A stretch of DNA of 32,689 nt from Oscillospiraceae bacterium (GCA_020025545.1 JAHHRX010000023.1:1-32689); one strand, 5' to 3'. Shown: positions 14,457 through 22,499, counted from the stretch's first letter. Numbers and translations are program-made. Notes: generated by a model not told the origin, from the sequence alone.

Positions 14457-14703
14457 GTACAATGCAAAAAGGCGTTGAAGAGAAGAGTACGCTGCTTTGA
14501 CCGTTCAGAGAGCCCCGACTGGTGAGATGGGGTACGGCTCGGACTGCGGAACATGGCCTCGGAGCTGGATCGTCGATAGGTAGGCGGTCACGGTTGCACC
14601 CGTCATCGTGCCAAAGAGGCGCATTTCTGCGCAAAACAAGGTGGTACCGCGTCAATGATTGTCGCCCTTGAAGTGATTTCAGGGCGGCGTTCTTTTTTTA
14701 TCA
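14457..14703 (+). ncRNA. T-box leader (Met) of metG
   Basis: A T-box riboswitch senses uncharged tRNA and then favours an antiterminator. Seen here: the stem I motifs with GAAGAGTACG and AGAGAG (14507-14512), a specifier region GGAACATGGCC whose ATG (14553-14555) is the Met codon, a stem III (GCGCA-TTTC-TGCGC), the canonical T-box AAGGTGGTACCGCG (14638-14651), and a terminator with a CGCCCTTGAA/TTTCAGGGCG stem followed by seven Ts. The specifier agrees with the downstream methionyl-tRNA synthetase gene. metG expression should therefore rise when charged tRNA-Met is scarce. Confidence 0.95.
14664..14701 (+). terminator. T-box terminator (expression platform)
   Basis: The CGCCCTTGAA stem with GTGA loop and TTTCAGGGCG, then GCGTTCTTTTTTT. 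It is mutually exclusive with the antiterminator that uses the T-box sequence at 14638-14651. Confidence 0.88.
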
Positions 14704-14716
14704 GGAGGAAAATATT

Positions 14717-16666
14717 ATGTGCGAAAAGTGCAAGGGTAATTTTTACATTACCACACCGATCTACTATCCCTCTGCCAAACTGCACATCGGCCACAGCTAC
14801 TGCACCGTAGCCACCGATGCCATGGCCAGATACAAGCGTATGCAGGGATATCATGTGCTGTTCCTTACCGGCACCGACGAGCACGGCCAGAAGATTGAGG
14901 ACAAGGCCAGTGAGGCCGGCGTTACACCCAAGCAGTTTGTAGACGATATCGTTACCGGCGAGCGCGGTGTGCTGGATCTGTGGAAGCTTATGAACATCAG
15001 CTATGACCGGTTCATCCGCACCACCGACGATTACCATGTGGAGGCCGTTCAGAAGATCTTCAGAAAGATGTATGAGAACGGCGACATCTACAAGGGAACC
15101 TACAAGGGCAAGTACTGCAAGCCCTGCGAATCCTTCTGGACCGAGAGCCAGCTGGTGGACGGCAAGTGCCCCGACTGCGGCCGTGAGGTGCAGGATGCCG
15201 AGGAAGAGGCCTACTTCTTCCGGCTGAGCAAATACGCCGATCGGATTCGGGATCTGCTGGAAAACACCGATTTTCTGGAGCCCAGAAGCCGTGTCAACGA
15301 GATGATCAACAACTTCATTAAGCCGGGTCTTGAGGATCTGTGCGTTTCCAGAACCAGCTTCACCTGGGGCGTGCCTGTGGACTTTGATCCGGGCCATGTG
15401 GTTTATGTGTGGATCGATGCTCTGTTTAACTACATGACCGCTCTGGGCTTCCAGAACGACAAGTATCACGATCTGGAGGAATTCTGGCCTGCCGATGTGC
15501 ATTTTGTAGGCAAGGAAATCGTCCGGTTCCACTCCATCATCTGGCCCGCTATGCTCATGAGCCTTGACCTGCCGCTGCCCAAGAAGGTATTCGGCCACGG
15601 CTGGCTGAACTTCAACGGCGAGAAGATGTCCAAGTCCCGGGGCAATGTGGTTGACCCCTATATTCTGGCGGAGCATTTTGGCGTGGATGCGCTGCGGTTC
15701 TTCCTGCTGAGATCCTTCCCCTTCGGCTCTGACGGCAATTTCACCAATGAAATGCTGATTTCCACCATCAACTGCGACCTTGCCAACGATCTGGGCAATC
15801 TGGTTTCCCGGACGGTTGCCATGGCACAGAAATATTTCGGCGAGCATCTTCCTGCTCAGCAGCTGGAAGATCCCGAAAAGGATGCAGAGCTTGTGACCAT
15901 GCTCCGGGAGCTGCGCGGCAAGTACGAGGAGCAGATGGAGCATTACGCGTTCCAGAACGCTCTGAGCGAAATCTTTAAGGTGATTTCCAGAGCCAACAAG
16001 TATATTGACGAAAATATGCCCTGGGTGCTGGCAAAGTCTGAGGAGAACAAGCCCAGACTGGCACGGGTTCTCTACAATCTGCTGGAGAGCATCCGCATCT
16101 GCGGCGGCCTGCTGGCTCCCTTCATGCCCGACACCAGTGCGGAAATCGCAAAGCGTCTGGGCGATGCCCGTATGGACTGGGAAAGCCTCGGTCAGTACGG
16201 TGTGCTTTCTGCTGAGGTGGCAACGGTAAACGGCCCTGCCCTGTTCCCCAGAATTGATATGGAAAAGGAACTGCAGGCGCTGGAAGAGATGAACAAGACG
16301 CAGACTGCGGAAGAAGCCGATCCTCTGCCCGAGCCCCTGCCGGAAATCGCCTTTGATGTGTTTGAGAAGGTGGAGATGACCGTGGTGAAGGTACTGGCCT
16401 GCGAAAAGGTGAAAAAGAGCGACAAGCTTTTGAAGTTTACCTTGAATGACGGTACCAAGGAGCCCCGGCAGATCCTCTCCGGTGTTGCCAAGTACTATGC
16501 TCCCGAAGATCTGGTGGGCAAGACGCTGGTGGCAGTGACGAATCTGGCTCCCCGGAAGATGATGGGTCAGCTGTCCTGCGGTATGCTGCTGAGTGCTGAG
16601 CGCGGCGACAAGCTGAATCTGGTTATGCTGGATGACAGCGTTCCTGCCGGCAGCCGCCTGGTGTAA
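14717..16666 (+). CDS. metG: Methionyl-tRNA synthetase
   Basis: Charges tRNA-Met with methionine in the cytoplasm. The 649-residue length suits the bacterial type with a C-terminal tRNA-binding domain. Visible features are the class I HIGH motif (HIGHSY at 23-28), a zinc-binding knuckle with two CxxC pairs (CKPC near 132-135 and CPDC near 149-152), KMSKS (EKMSKSRGN near 302-310), and a C-terminal OB-fold Trbp111-like domain from about 550 (FEKVEMTVVKVLACEKV). ATG 14717 follows AGGAGG closely. It is regulated by the T-box leader directly upstream and ends in its own terminator. Confidence 0.97.
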   Translation: MCEKCKGNFYITTPIYYPSAKLHIGHSYCTVATDAMARYKRMQGYHVLFLTGTDEHGQKIEDKASEAGVTPKQFVDDIVTGERGVLDLWKLMNISYDRFIRTTDDYHVEAVQKIFRKMYENGDIYKGTYKGKYCKPCESFWTESQLVDGKCPDCGREVQDAEEEAYFFRLSKYADRIRDLLENTDFLEPRSRVNEMINNFIKPGLEDLCVSRTSFTWGVPVDFDPGHVVYVWIDALFNYMTALGFQNDKYHDLEEFWPADVHFVGKEIVRFHSIIWPAMLMSLDLPLPKKVFGHGWLNFNGEKMSKSRGNVVDPYILAEHFGVDALRFFLLRSFPFGSDGNFTNEMLISTINCDLANDLGNLVSRTVAMAQKYFGEHLPAQQLEDPEKDAELVTMLRELRGKYEEQMEHYAFQNALSEIFKVISRANKYIDENMPWVLAKSEENKPRLARVLYNLLESIRICGGLLAPFMPDTSAEIAKRLGDARMDWESLGQYGVLSAEVATVNGPALFPRIDMEKELQALEEMNKTQTAEEADPLPEPLPEIAFDVFEKVEMTVVKVLACEKVKKSDKLLKFTLNDGTKEPRQILSGVAKYYAPEDLVGKTLVAVTNLAPRKMMGQLSCGMLLSAERGDKLNLVMLDDSVPAGSRLV

Positions 16667-16677
16667 AGTAAAATAAG

Positions 16678-16713
16678 AAATGCCATCCCGACAGTGTCGG
16701 GATGGCATTTTTT
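16678..16713 (+). terminator. Terminator between metG and the convergent amidohydrolase gene
   Basis: A long perfect palindrome (TGCCATCCCGACA at 16681-16693, complement at 16695-16707) flanked by AAA and TTTTTT. It ends metG, and since the opposite strand also has T-rich sequence it may end the leftward gene at 16736 too. Confidence 0.88.
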
Positions 16714-16735
16714 GCTTATCGGATATTTTCGGGGG

Positions 16736-17584
16736 TCAGAACCGATCCATAATGGCTTTCGTGCCCCGGCTGAGAATCGTTTCCGTGTTTTTGCCCAGAA
16801 TTTCCGCCAGCAGGGCATATTCTGACGGCGCACCGTGGAGAACGGCCCATGCGCCGGCATCGGTGCCCGGGGCGATGAGTCCGCCCATGGCGGCAAAATC
16901 AGAGACATTTCGGGCGGCGGAATCCAGAATGCTCCGGACGGCCGTTTCGGAAAATCTTCCGGTGCCCCGGAGGTTTCCGATGGTGGAGAGGGTGGGCACC
17001 CAGACGGTTTTGGCTTCCTTCATGGCGGCAAGGGTATCTTCCCGAAGGTAGGCACCATGTTCCACAGAATCCACTCCGGCTTCTGCCGCCGCCAGCACCG
17101 TTTCGGCACCGTTGGCGTGGGCCATGACGGCCATGCCCTCCTGATGGGCAATGTGGATCAGCTGGCGGATTTCTGCCGGGGAAAGACCCGGCTCCGTCAG
17201 CACGCCGGCGTGGTCAAAATCCATAAGGCCGGAAATCATGATTTTGATAAAATCGCCGCCGGTGTCCCGGGTCTGCCGCACAAGAGCGGCATATTCCGTG
17301 AGATTTTCCCAGTGCCTGCCGATAAAACCGCCGTAATGCCCCTGCTTGCAGAGGGGAGCGTAGGGGGTGCGGTAGGTGATGCCGTATTTCGGCGCTTCCC
17401 GGCGGGCAGCGGCACCCACGCCCCAGCGGTCTCCGCCGTCCCGGAGGTAGGTATAGCCCAGAGACTGATAGTTTGCGAGAATTTTGCGGATATAGTGAAG
17501 ATCCGGGGCGTTTTTATGGCGGCGGATGGCACTTTTCCAGTTCACACCGTCTAAAACCATATGGATATGACAATCGGCTTTCAT
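16736..17584 (-). CDS. Amidohydrolase superfamily protein (compact)
   Basis: A 282-residue metal-dependent hydrolase. The barrel motifs are in order: HIH at 6-8 in ADCHIHM, the lysine in FIKIMISG near 113-119 that could be carboxylated, His in MAHANG near 153-158, His in VEHGAY near 173-178, and the Asp in APGTDAGAW near 238-246. It begins directly at the first barrel strand, so the N-terminal beta-sandwich part of imidazolonepropionase- or prolidase-like relatives is missing. The substrate cannot be inferred. The ATG at 17584 follows GAAGGAG at about 7 nt. The gene lies only about 17 nt downstream of a terminator belonging to the carboxypeptidase gene, with no obvious promoter of its own. 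Confidence 0.85.
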   Translation of the reverse strand: MKADCHIHMVLDGVNWKSAIRRHKNAPDLHYIRKILANYQSLGYTYLRDGGDRWGVGAAARREAPKYGITYRTPYAPLCKQGHYGGFIGRHWENLTEYAALVRQTRDTGGDFIKIMISGLMDFDHAGVLTEPGLSPAEIRQLIHIAHQEGMAVMAHANGAETVLAAAEAGVDSVEHGAYLREDTLAAMKEAKTVWVPTLSTIGNLRGTGRFSETAVRSILDSAARNVSDFAAMGGLIAPGTDAGAWAVLHGAPSEYALLAEILGKNTETILSRGTKAIMDRF

Positions 17585-17601
17585 GACAGATTCTCCTTCT
17601 T

Positions 17602-17632
17602 AAAAACCCCGAACGGAACAGTTCGGGGTTTT
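17602..17632 (-). terminator. Terminator or attenuator between the carboxypeptidase and amidohydrolase genes
   Basis: A 12-bp stem (AAAACCCCGAAC and its complement) with a 6-nt loop. Leftward it reads into TTTTTAAG. It follows the carboxypeptidase stop by about 16 nt and ends just before the amidohydrolase ribosome site. Confidence 0.8.
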
Positions 17633-17648
17633 ATTATGTAATCTAGGA

Positions 17649-18689
17649 TTAAGTGTACAGGGCATCGTAGATTTCCAGACAGCTGTCAAAGCGGTCTGCT
17701 CTGGTTTCACAGCCAAAGGTGCCGATGAGAATATAGCGGCCGTCCTGCTCAAAAACCGAAAGCATACAGTTGCCTGCCTGCCCGGTGAAACCGGTTTTCA
17801 AACCGATGACATTTTCCCGGTACTGCTGGGGGTGGCGGTACTTATGGAGCATCCAGTTGGTATTGATCCACTGGAGCTTTTTGCCGACATTCAGGCGGGT
17901 GGCGTCATAGACGGTTGTCTTTGCCGCTTGCAGTATGACGGGATTTGTGAGGCACAGTTTGCCGAGACAGACCACATCTGCAATGGACATATAGTGATTG
18001 TCATCGTGGTAGCCATCGGGATTTACAAAGTGGGAATCCGTCATGCCGCATTTGGCGGCCTGACGGTTCATTTCGTTTACGAAGCATTCCAAGGCATCGG
18101 CCTCCGGCATATTTGGGTCACCGGTCAGAACCCGGCCGCAGGTGACTGCCATCACAAGGGCGGCATCTCCGCCGCTGGGGAGCATCATGCCATAGAGAAG
18201 ATCCTTTACGGTAAGGCGGTCGCCTACGGAAAGAAGCGCAACGGAAGAATCAGAGGGGAGGGTGTCTATGATTTTTCCCACTTTCACCTGCGTGGAAAGA
18301 TCCAGATACTGGAGCGCCACATGGGCGGTAAAGAGCTTGGTAATGCTGGCGGGATAGAGCTTGGCGTGCAGATCGCCCTTCAGATACTGAAAGCTTTCAG
18401 AGGCACAGTCATAGGCAAAGGAAGCTTTTCCGGTGTCACCGGGAATGGGGGAGCCGATGGAAACGGTGCCGGCGGTATACTGCTGCTCGTTTGATAGCTC
18501 TGCCTGTGCAGGCTCCGAAACCGGCGGATTCAGAGCATCCGGGGAATTTCCGGACAAAATGGGGCTTGGCTGACCTGCGATTTCCAGCGAATGATCGGCA
18601 CTGCTGGTGGTAACTGTAAACGACAGAAGCGTTGTGGTCAGCACCAGAGCAGACAGTATGATGATGAGTGATTTTCGCAGGGCTTTCAT
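17649..18689 (-). CDS. D-alanyl-D-alanine carboxypeptidase (peptidase S11, penicillin-binding type)
   Basis: Trims the terminal D-Ala from peptidoglycan stem peptides outside the membrane. In 346 residues it shows an N-terminal hydrophobic export or anchor segment (RKSLIIILSALVLTTTLLSF), the catalytic S-x-x-K as Ser115-Ile-Thr-Lys118, and K298-T-G300. The second motif reads Ser172-Gly-Gly174 where family members usually have Ser-x-Asn. The C-terminal beta-sandwich domain found in many DacA/PBP5 proteins is absent. It has a strong promoter upstream (18720-18749) and a terminator downstream. ATG 18689 has GGGGAG in front. It borders the phage head module, which starts on the opposite strand about 165 nt away. 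Confidence 0.9.
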   Translation of the reverse strand: MKALRKSLIIILSALVLTTTLLSFTVTTSSADHSLEIAGQPSPILSGNSPDALNPPVSEPAQAELSNEQQYTAGTVSIGSPIPGDTGKASFAYDCASESFQYLKGDLHAKLYPASITKLFTAHVALQYLDLSTQVKVGKIIDTLPSDSSVALLSVGDRLTVKDLLYGMMLPSGGDAALVMAVTCGRVLTGDPNMPEADALECFVNEMNRQAAKCGMTDSHFVNPDGYHDDNHYMSIADVVCLGKLCLTNPVILQAAKTTVYDATRLNVGKKLQWINTNWMLHKYRHPQQYRENVIGLKTGFTGQAGNCMLSVFEQDGRYILIGTFGCETRADRFDSCLEIYDALYT

Positions 18690-18719
18690 AGCACACGCTC
18701 CCCGTTGGAATTTCTAATG

Positions 18720-18749
18720 ATTATAGCACTGCCGGGGATGATATGTCAA
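18720..18749 (-). promoter_or_regulatory. Promoter of the carboxypeptidase gene
   Basis: Reading leftward: perfect TTGACA (18744-18749), 18-nt spacer, perfect TATAAT (18720-18725). Confidence 0.9.
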
Positions 18750-18791
18750 CTAAGCTTCCTGAATAATTAAAAAAATTAAGGATTTCGGGGG

Positions 18792-18820
18792 AGTTGCACG
18801 ACAAAATGCAACTTCTTTTT
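18792..18820 (+). terminator. Weak hairpin with T-rich tail ahead of the phage head operon
   Basis: A 7-bp stem AGTTGCA/TGCAACT (18792-18798, 18807-18813) followed by TCTTTTTACTTT. It could shield the head genes from upstream rightward transcription or attenuate their own transcript. Confidence 0.35.
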
Positions 18821-18823
18821 ACT

Positions 18824-18850
18824 TTCCCCCCTTGGGTGAAAGGGAGGGAA
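18824..18850 (+). promoter_or_regulatory. Stem that buries the ribosome site of the small terminase gene
   Basis: TTCCCCCCTT (18824-18833) can pair with AAGGGAGGGAA (18840-18850): ten pairs with one bulged A and a GGGTGA loop. The paired strand contains the only Shine-Dalgarno of the gene starting at 18854. This is a sequence-level prediction of translational control. Confidence 0.5.
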
Positions 18851-18853
18851 GCT

Positions 18854-19180
18854 ATGGAAACTAAGAAAACGGTCGGGGGACTGCAAAAGCGCATTCGCTC
18901 CGGAAAGCTCACTCGGGGGGATGTGGCCCGGCGGCTGGCGGAACTGGCCTTTGGAAACGCCAACGACTGTGTAAAGCTGGTGCTGGAGGAAGGGACGGAT
19001 CTTAAGGGGCTGGATCTCAGTCTGCTGACAGAGCTGAAACGCAATGACAAGGGCACCATTGAACTGCGGCTGGTGGATCGGCTTCGGGCACTGGAGCAGC
19101 TGGCATTACTGGCGGGAGAGCAGGGAGAGGATCTGGAATCCTTCCTGAAGGCTTTGCAGGAGCCGGGTGAGAAGGCATGA
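18854..19180 (+). CDS. Phage terminase small subunit-like protein, lacking the N-terminal DNA-binding part
   Basis: A 108-residue protein. The stretch LTRGDVARRLAELAFGNAND and, after a gap, ELRLVDRLRALEQL matches the C-terminal half of Terminase_2-type small subunits. In those proteins a 'V-L-x-E-L-A-x-IAFA-x-x-x-D' helix and a 'K-L-x-DKLKALE-x-LG' helix follow the DNA-binding domain. The usual 60-residue N-terminal helix-turn-helix is missing, and the upstream DNA is not coding. It lies directly before the large terminase and overlaps it by 4 nt (ATGA). ATG 18854 follows GGGAGGG. Role, from family: recognise phage DNA and deliver it to TerL. Whether it can do this without the helix-turn-helix is open. 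Confidence 0.65.
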   Translation: METKKTVGGLQKRIRSGKLTRGDVARRLAELAFGNANDCVKLVLEEGTDLKGLDLSLLTELKRNDKGTIELRLVDRLRALEQLALLAGEQGEDLESFLKALQEPGEKA

Positions 19181-20430
19181 ATTATCGGGAGTTTTCCCCG
19201 AAACAGAAAACTGTGCTGTCCTGGTGGATGCCGGGAAATCCCGATCACAGCAAAGAAGCAATTGTATGCGACGGGGCTGTCCGTTCGGGAAAGACGCTGG
19301 CCATGGGACTGTCCTTTTTCCTGTGGGCCATGATGTGCTTCGACGGCCGGCGCTTCGGCGTATGCGGAAAAACCATTTCTTCGCTGCGGCGCAATGTCTT
19401 GTCGGAAATCCTGCCGAAGATGGAGGGTCTTGGGGCATCGTGGAAGGAAAAACGGACGGAAAATCTGGTGACGGTGACTTTCAAAGGGCACAGAAATCAG
19501 TTTTACATCTTTGGCGGACGGGATGAAGGCTCTGCAAGTCTCATTCAGGGCATCACCTTTGCAGGGGTGCTTCTGGATGAGGTGGCGCTGATGCCCCGCT
19601 CTTTTGTGGAGCAGGCCTGCGCCCGGTGCTCTGTGGCGGGCAGCCGACTGTGGTTTAACTGCAATCCTGCCGGCCCCAGCCATTGGTTTTACCGCAGCTG
19701 GATTCTGGAGGCGGAGCAGCGAAACTGTCTGCGGCTCCATTTTACCATGGAGGATAATCCCTCTCTTACGGAGGCAATCCGCCAGCGGTACCAGCGGCTT
19801 TACACCGGAGTATTCCACAGGCGTTTTATTCTGGGAGAGTGGGCGCAGGCGGAGGGAAGGGTCTACGATTTCTTTGAGCCGGAAATGGTTCGTCCGGTGC
19901 CGCCGGGAGAATTTGAAAAGTGGTACATTTCCTGCGACTACGGTACGGTGAATCCCACTTCCATGGGACTTTGGGGACTGCAAAAGGGCGTGTGGTATCG
20001 GGTGAAGGAATTTTACTTCAATTCCCGGCAGGAAATGCGCCAGATGACCGACGAAGAATATGCTGCCGCTCTGGCCCGTTTGGCGGGAAAACGCACCATA
20101 ACGGCGGTGGTGGCAGATCCGTCGGCGGCTAGCTTCATTGAGACACTGCGGCGCAAGGGCTGGACAGTCAAAAAGGCGGAAAATGATGTGCTGTCCGGCA
20201 TCCGGCTCACCTCGGACTGCCTCAAGGCGGGAAAAATCGTCATTTGCGACGGCTGCACCGATCTGCTGCGGGAGATGGACGAATATGTGTGGGATTTGTC
20301 CGGCGGGGCCGGGGATCGTGTCAAAAAGGAAAATGACCATGCCATGGATGATATGCGCTACTTCGTTGCCACCGTCCTTGGCAGAGCGCCGGCGGGATTT
20401 GCCGCTGTCAGTGTGGAGCGGAGAAAATAG
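19177..20430 (+). CDS. Phage terminase large subunit
   Basis: The DNA-packaging motor that cuts and pumps phage DNA into proheads. Its 417 residues carry the ATPase part with Walker A GAVRSGKT (33-40) and Walker B VLLDE (131-135). The nuclease part has Asp254 in SCDYGT, Asp314 in VVADPSA and a late acidic pair in HAMDDMRY. All expected catalytic acids are present, so nothing in the sequence suggests decay. It overlaps the small-subunit gene by 4 nt and is followed after 3 nt by the portal gene. The order TerS-TerL-portal-protease-capsid is that of HK97-like siphophages. Confidence 0.93.
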   Translation: MNYREFSPKQKTVLSWWMPGNPDHSKEAIVCDGAVRSGKTLAMGLSFFLWAMMCFDGRRFGVCGKTISSLRRNVLSEILPKMEGLGASWKEKRTENLVTVTFKGHRNQFYIFGGRDEGSASLIQGITFAGVLLDEVALMPRSFVEQACARCSVAGSRLWFNCNPAGPSHWFYRSWILEAEQRNCLRLHFTMEDNPSLTEAIRQRYQRLYTGVFHRRFILGEWAQAEGRVYDFFEPEMVRPVPPGEFEKWYISCDYGTVNPTSMGLWGLQKGVWYRVKEFYFNSRQEMRQMTDEEYAAALARLAGKRTITAVVADPSAASFIETLRRKGWTVKKAENDVLSGIRLTSDCLKAGKIVICDGCTDLLREMDEYVWDLSGGAGDRVKKENDHAMDDMRYFVATVLGRAPAGFAAVSVERRK

Positions 20431-20433
20431 GAA

Positions 20434-21600
20434 ATGCGAAAGGAGCGGATCAATTTGAGGAAAAAACATAAGGAAGTCCCGGCAGCGGCGCAGGCCTGCC
20501 AGCTTCGCCGGGGCTGGGAGCATCCCTTCGGGGCTTTGCAGGGATATGTGCCCCTCGGCACCGGGGAAGAGCAGATCTATCGGCAGCTGCGGGAGGCCGT
20601 TCCGGTACTGGATGCGGCGATAGGAAAGCTGGTACGGCTTACCGGAGGCTTTACGGTGCGCTGCCCCAATCGGCAGGCACAGGACAATCTGGAAAGATTT
20701 CTGCGCACGGTCCCCTGCGGCTGGGGACAGATGGGCATCGACAGCTTTCTTGCAGGATTTCTCGACAGCCTGCTGGTATACGGCAGATCGGTGGGGGAGA
20801 TGGTCATTGACCGGGGGCATCTGCGGGCGGTCTGCTGGGGGGATGTGACAAAGCTGGAGATTCTGGAGGGGAAAAATGCTCTGGATCTTACCATTTGCGG
20901 GCCGGATGAGAACGGAAAAATGCGGCCGCTGCCCTATCAGCATCTGCTGCTGTTTACCACCCTCAATCCGGAAGCGGCGCATCCTTACGGTGTCAGCATT
21001 TTCAGAGGGATGCCTTTCCTTGCGGATATTCTCATGAAGATTTTTGCCGCCATCGGCTCCAACTGGGAGCGCAGCGGAAACATGCGCTACAGCGTCATCT
21101 GCAAGGATGGGGGCAGCATGGACCCCTACACGGCTGCCGAACGGGGAAAGCAGATGGCGCAGGAGTGGAGCCGGGCCATGGAGGACACCAAAAGCGGCAC
21201 GGTACGGGACTTTGTGGCGGTGGGAGATGTGGAGATCAAGGTCATCGGCGGCGATACGCCTATCCCGGAATCTCAGGTTCCCGTGCGGCAGATTTTGGAG
21301 CAGCTGGTGGCAAAAACCGGTCTGCCGCCCTTCCTGCTTGGCCTGAACTGGAGCACCACCGAGCGTATGAGCACCCAGCAGGCGGACATTCTTACATCGG
21401 AGCTCTGGGCGCTGCGCCGGACGGTGGAGCCTGCTTTGCAGAAAATCTGCCGGACCTATCTGGCACTGGAAGGGCTGGATGATCGGGTGGAGATCGAATG
21501 GGACAGCATCAGCCTGCAGGATATTACCGAGGAGGCACGGGCGGATCTTTATATCGCGCAGGCTGAAAAAATCAGAGCGGAAATCAAAAAGGAGGTTTGA
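20434..21600 (+). CDS. Phage portal protein
   Basis: The portal is the dodecameric ring at the capsid vertex through which DNA enters. I call this 388-residue protein a portal from its position between TerL and the protease, its size, and a characteristic block: NPEAAHPYGVSIFRGMPFLADI, LAKTGLPPFLLGLNWSTTERMSTQQADILTSEL-like wording, then a C-terminal helical end. Two starts compete. One is ATG 20434 with a GGAG about 10 nt upstream. The other is TTG 20455, preceded by AAAGGAG with 9-nt spacing, giving a product beginning MRKKHKEVP. I keep the longer one, but the TTG may be correct. The stop TGA 21598-21600 lies just before the protease start. Confidence 0.82.
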   Translation: MRKERINLRKKHKEVPAAAQACQLRRGWEHPFGALQGYVPLGTGEEQIYRQLREAVPVLDAAIGKLVRLTGGFTVRCPNRQAQDNLERFLRTVPCGWGQMGIDSFLAGFLDSLLVYGRSVGEMVIDRGHLRAVCWGDVTKLEILEGKNALDLTICGPDENGKMRPLPYQHLLLFTTLNPEAAHPYGVSIFRGMPFLADILMKIFAAIGSNWERSGNMRYSVICKDGGSMDPYTAAERGKQMAQEWSRAMEDTKSGTVRDFVAVGDVEIKVIGGDTPIPESQVPVRQILEQLVAKTGLPPFLLGLNWSTTERMSTQQADILTSELWALRRTVEPALQKICRTYLALEGLDDRVEIEWDSISLQDITEEARADLYIAQAEKIRAEIKKEV

Positions 21601-21602
21601 CT

Positions 21603-22499
21603 ATGGAAATCAAAAAAGCTACCGAGGCGCTTACCGGCGGCACCCCTACGCCCCCTCAGCTGGAGGCCATCAATGCCCAGGCCAAGGCGCAGCTTACCGC
21701 AGAGCAGGTATATGTATTTTCCCTGCGGCTGTGCGACGATCAGATAGACCGGGACGGGGAGAAATTCGACACGGAGGCTTTGCCGGAGCTTGCAAAGCTG
21801 TTTATCGGCAAGACCGGGATCGTAGATCACAAGTGGAGCACCCAATCCCAAGTGGCACGGATTTTCCGGACGGAGGTGGTGAAGGAACGGGGAGTGACCT
21901 TCATCAAGGCGTGGGCCTACATCCGCCGGGGGGGCAGCGCCGACGATGTGATTGCCGATATTGAGGCGGGCATCAAAAAGGAGGTATCCGTGGGCTGCGC
22001 TATGGGGCGGGCAGTTTGCTCCATCTGCGGCGAGGAATACGGCCGCTGCGGTCATCAGAAGGGAGAAATCTACGACGGGCAGGTATGCTGCGCCATTTTA
22101 AAGGAGCCTATGGACGCCTACGAATTTTCCTTTGTGGCGGTGCCCGCCCAGCGGGAGGCCGGTGTCATTAAGGGCATGGGCGGCGGCAAACGGTGTTTGC
22201 AGTCGCTGGCGGAGGAATTCGGTGCTCAGGAGGAGTACCGGGTGCTTTATCGTGAGGCGGAGCTGGGGAAAACCTATGAAAAACAGCTGCAAAACGATGT
22301 TGTGCGGCTGTGTCTGGGACTGGATCTCGGGATTGAAGAACCGGTACTGCGGAGCATCACCAAAAAGGTGGGAGCAGAAGAGCTCATGAAAATGAAATCT
22401 GCACTGGATGCGCGCATGGCGGAATATATGCCGCCTGTGACCCAACTGGGGGTTTTCCGGAAGGAGAAAGAGCCGGTAGACAGCGACTTTTTGATTTGA
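21603..22499 (+). CDS. HK97-type prohead protease with extra C-terminal region
   Basis: Prohead proteases cleave scaffold and capsid N-termini during head maturation. In this 298-residue protein the likely catalytic His is His76 (IVDHKW) and the Ser is Ser129 (KKEVSVGC). The sequence ends its protease part at YEFSFVAVPAQREAGV near 173-188, as in S78-like enzymes. Inserted between is a cysteine/histidine group, C139-x2-C142-x6-C149-x-H151 with C162-C163, that could bind zinc. The last ~110 residues are charged and helical and may act as a built-in scaffold, which is inference. ATG 21603 follows AAGGAGG with 7-nt spacing; an in-frame TTG at 21597 is less likely. Confidence 0.8.
   Translation: MEIKKATEALTGGTPTPPQLEAINAQAKAQLTAEQVYVFSLRLCDDQIDRDGEKFDTEALPELAKLFIGKTGIVDHKWSTQSQVARIFRTEVVKERGVTFIKAWAYIRRGGSADDVIADIEAGIKKEVSVGCAMGRAVCSICGEEYGRCGHQKGEIYDGQVCCAILKEPMDAYEFSFVAVPAQREAGVIKGMGGGKRCLQSLAEEFGAQEEYRVLYREAELGKTYEKQLQNDVVRLCLGLDLGIEEPVLRSITKKVGAEELMKMKSALDARMAEYMPPVTQLGVFRKEKEPVDSDFLI

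Noticed and set aside
14603..16708. A 701-codon leftward open frame opposite metG
   Set aside because: Antisense shadow of a complete methionyl-tRNA synthetase; no ribosome site or recognisable domain.
18721..20982. A 753-codon leftward open frame opposite the terminase genes
   Set aside because: Low-complexity antisense translation; the opposite strand carries clear TerS/TerL/portal proteins.
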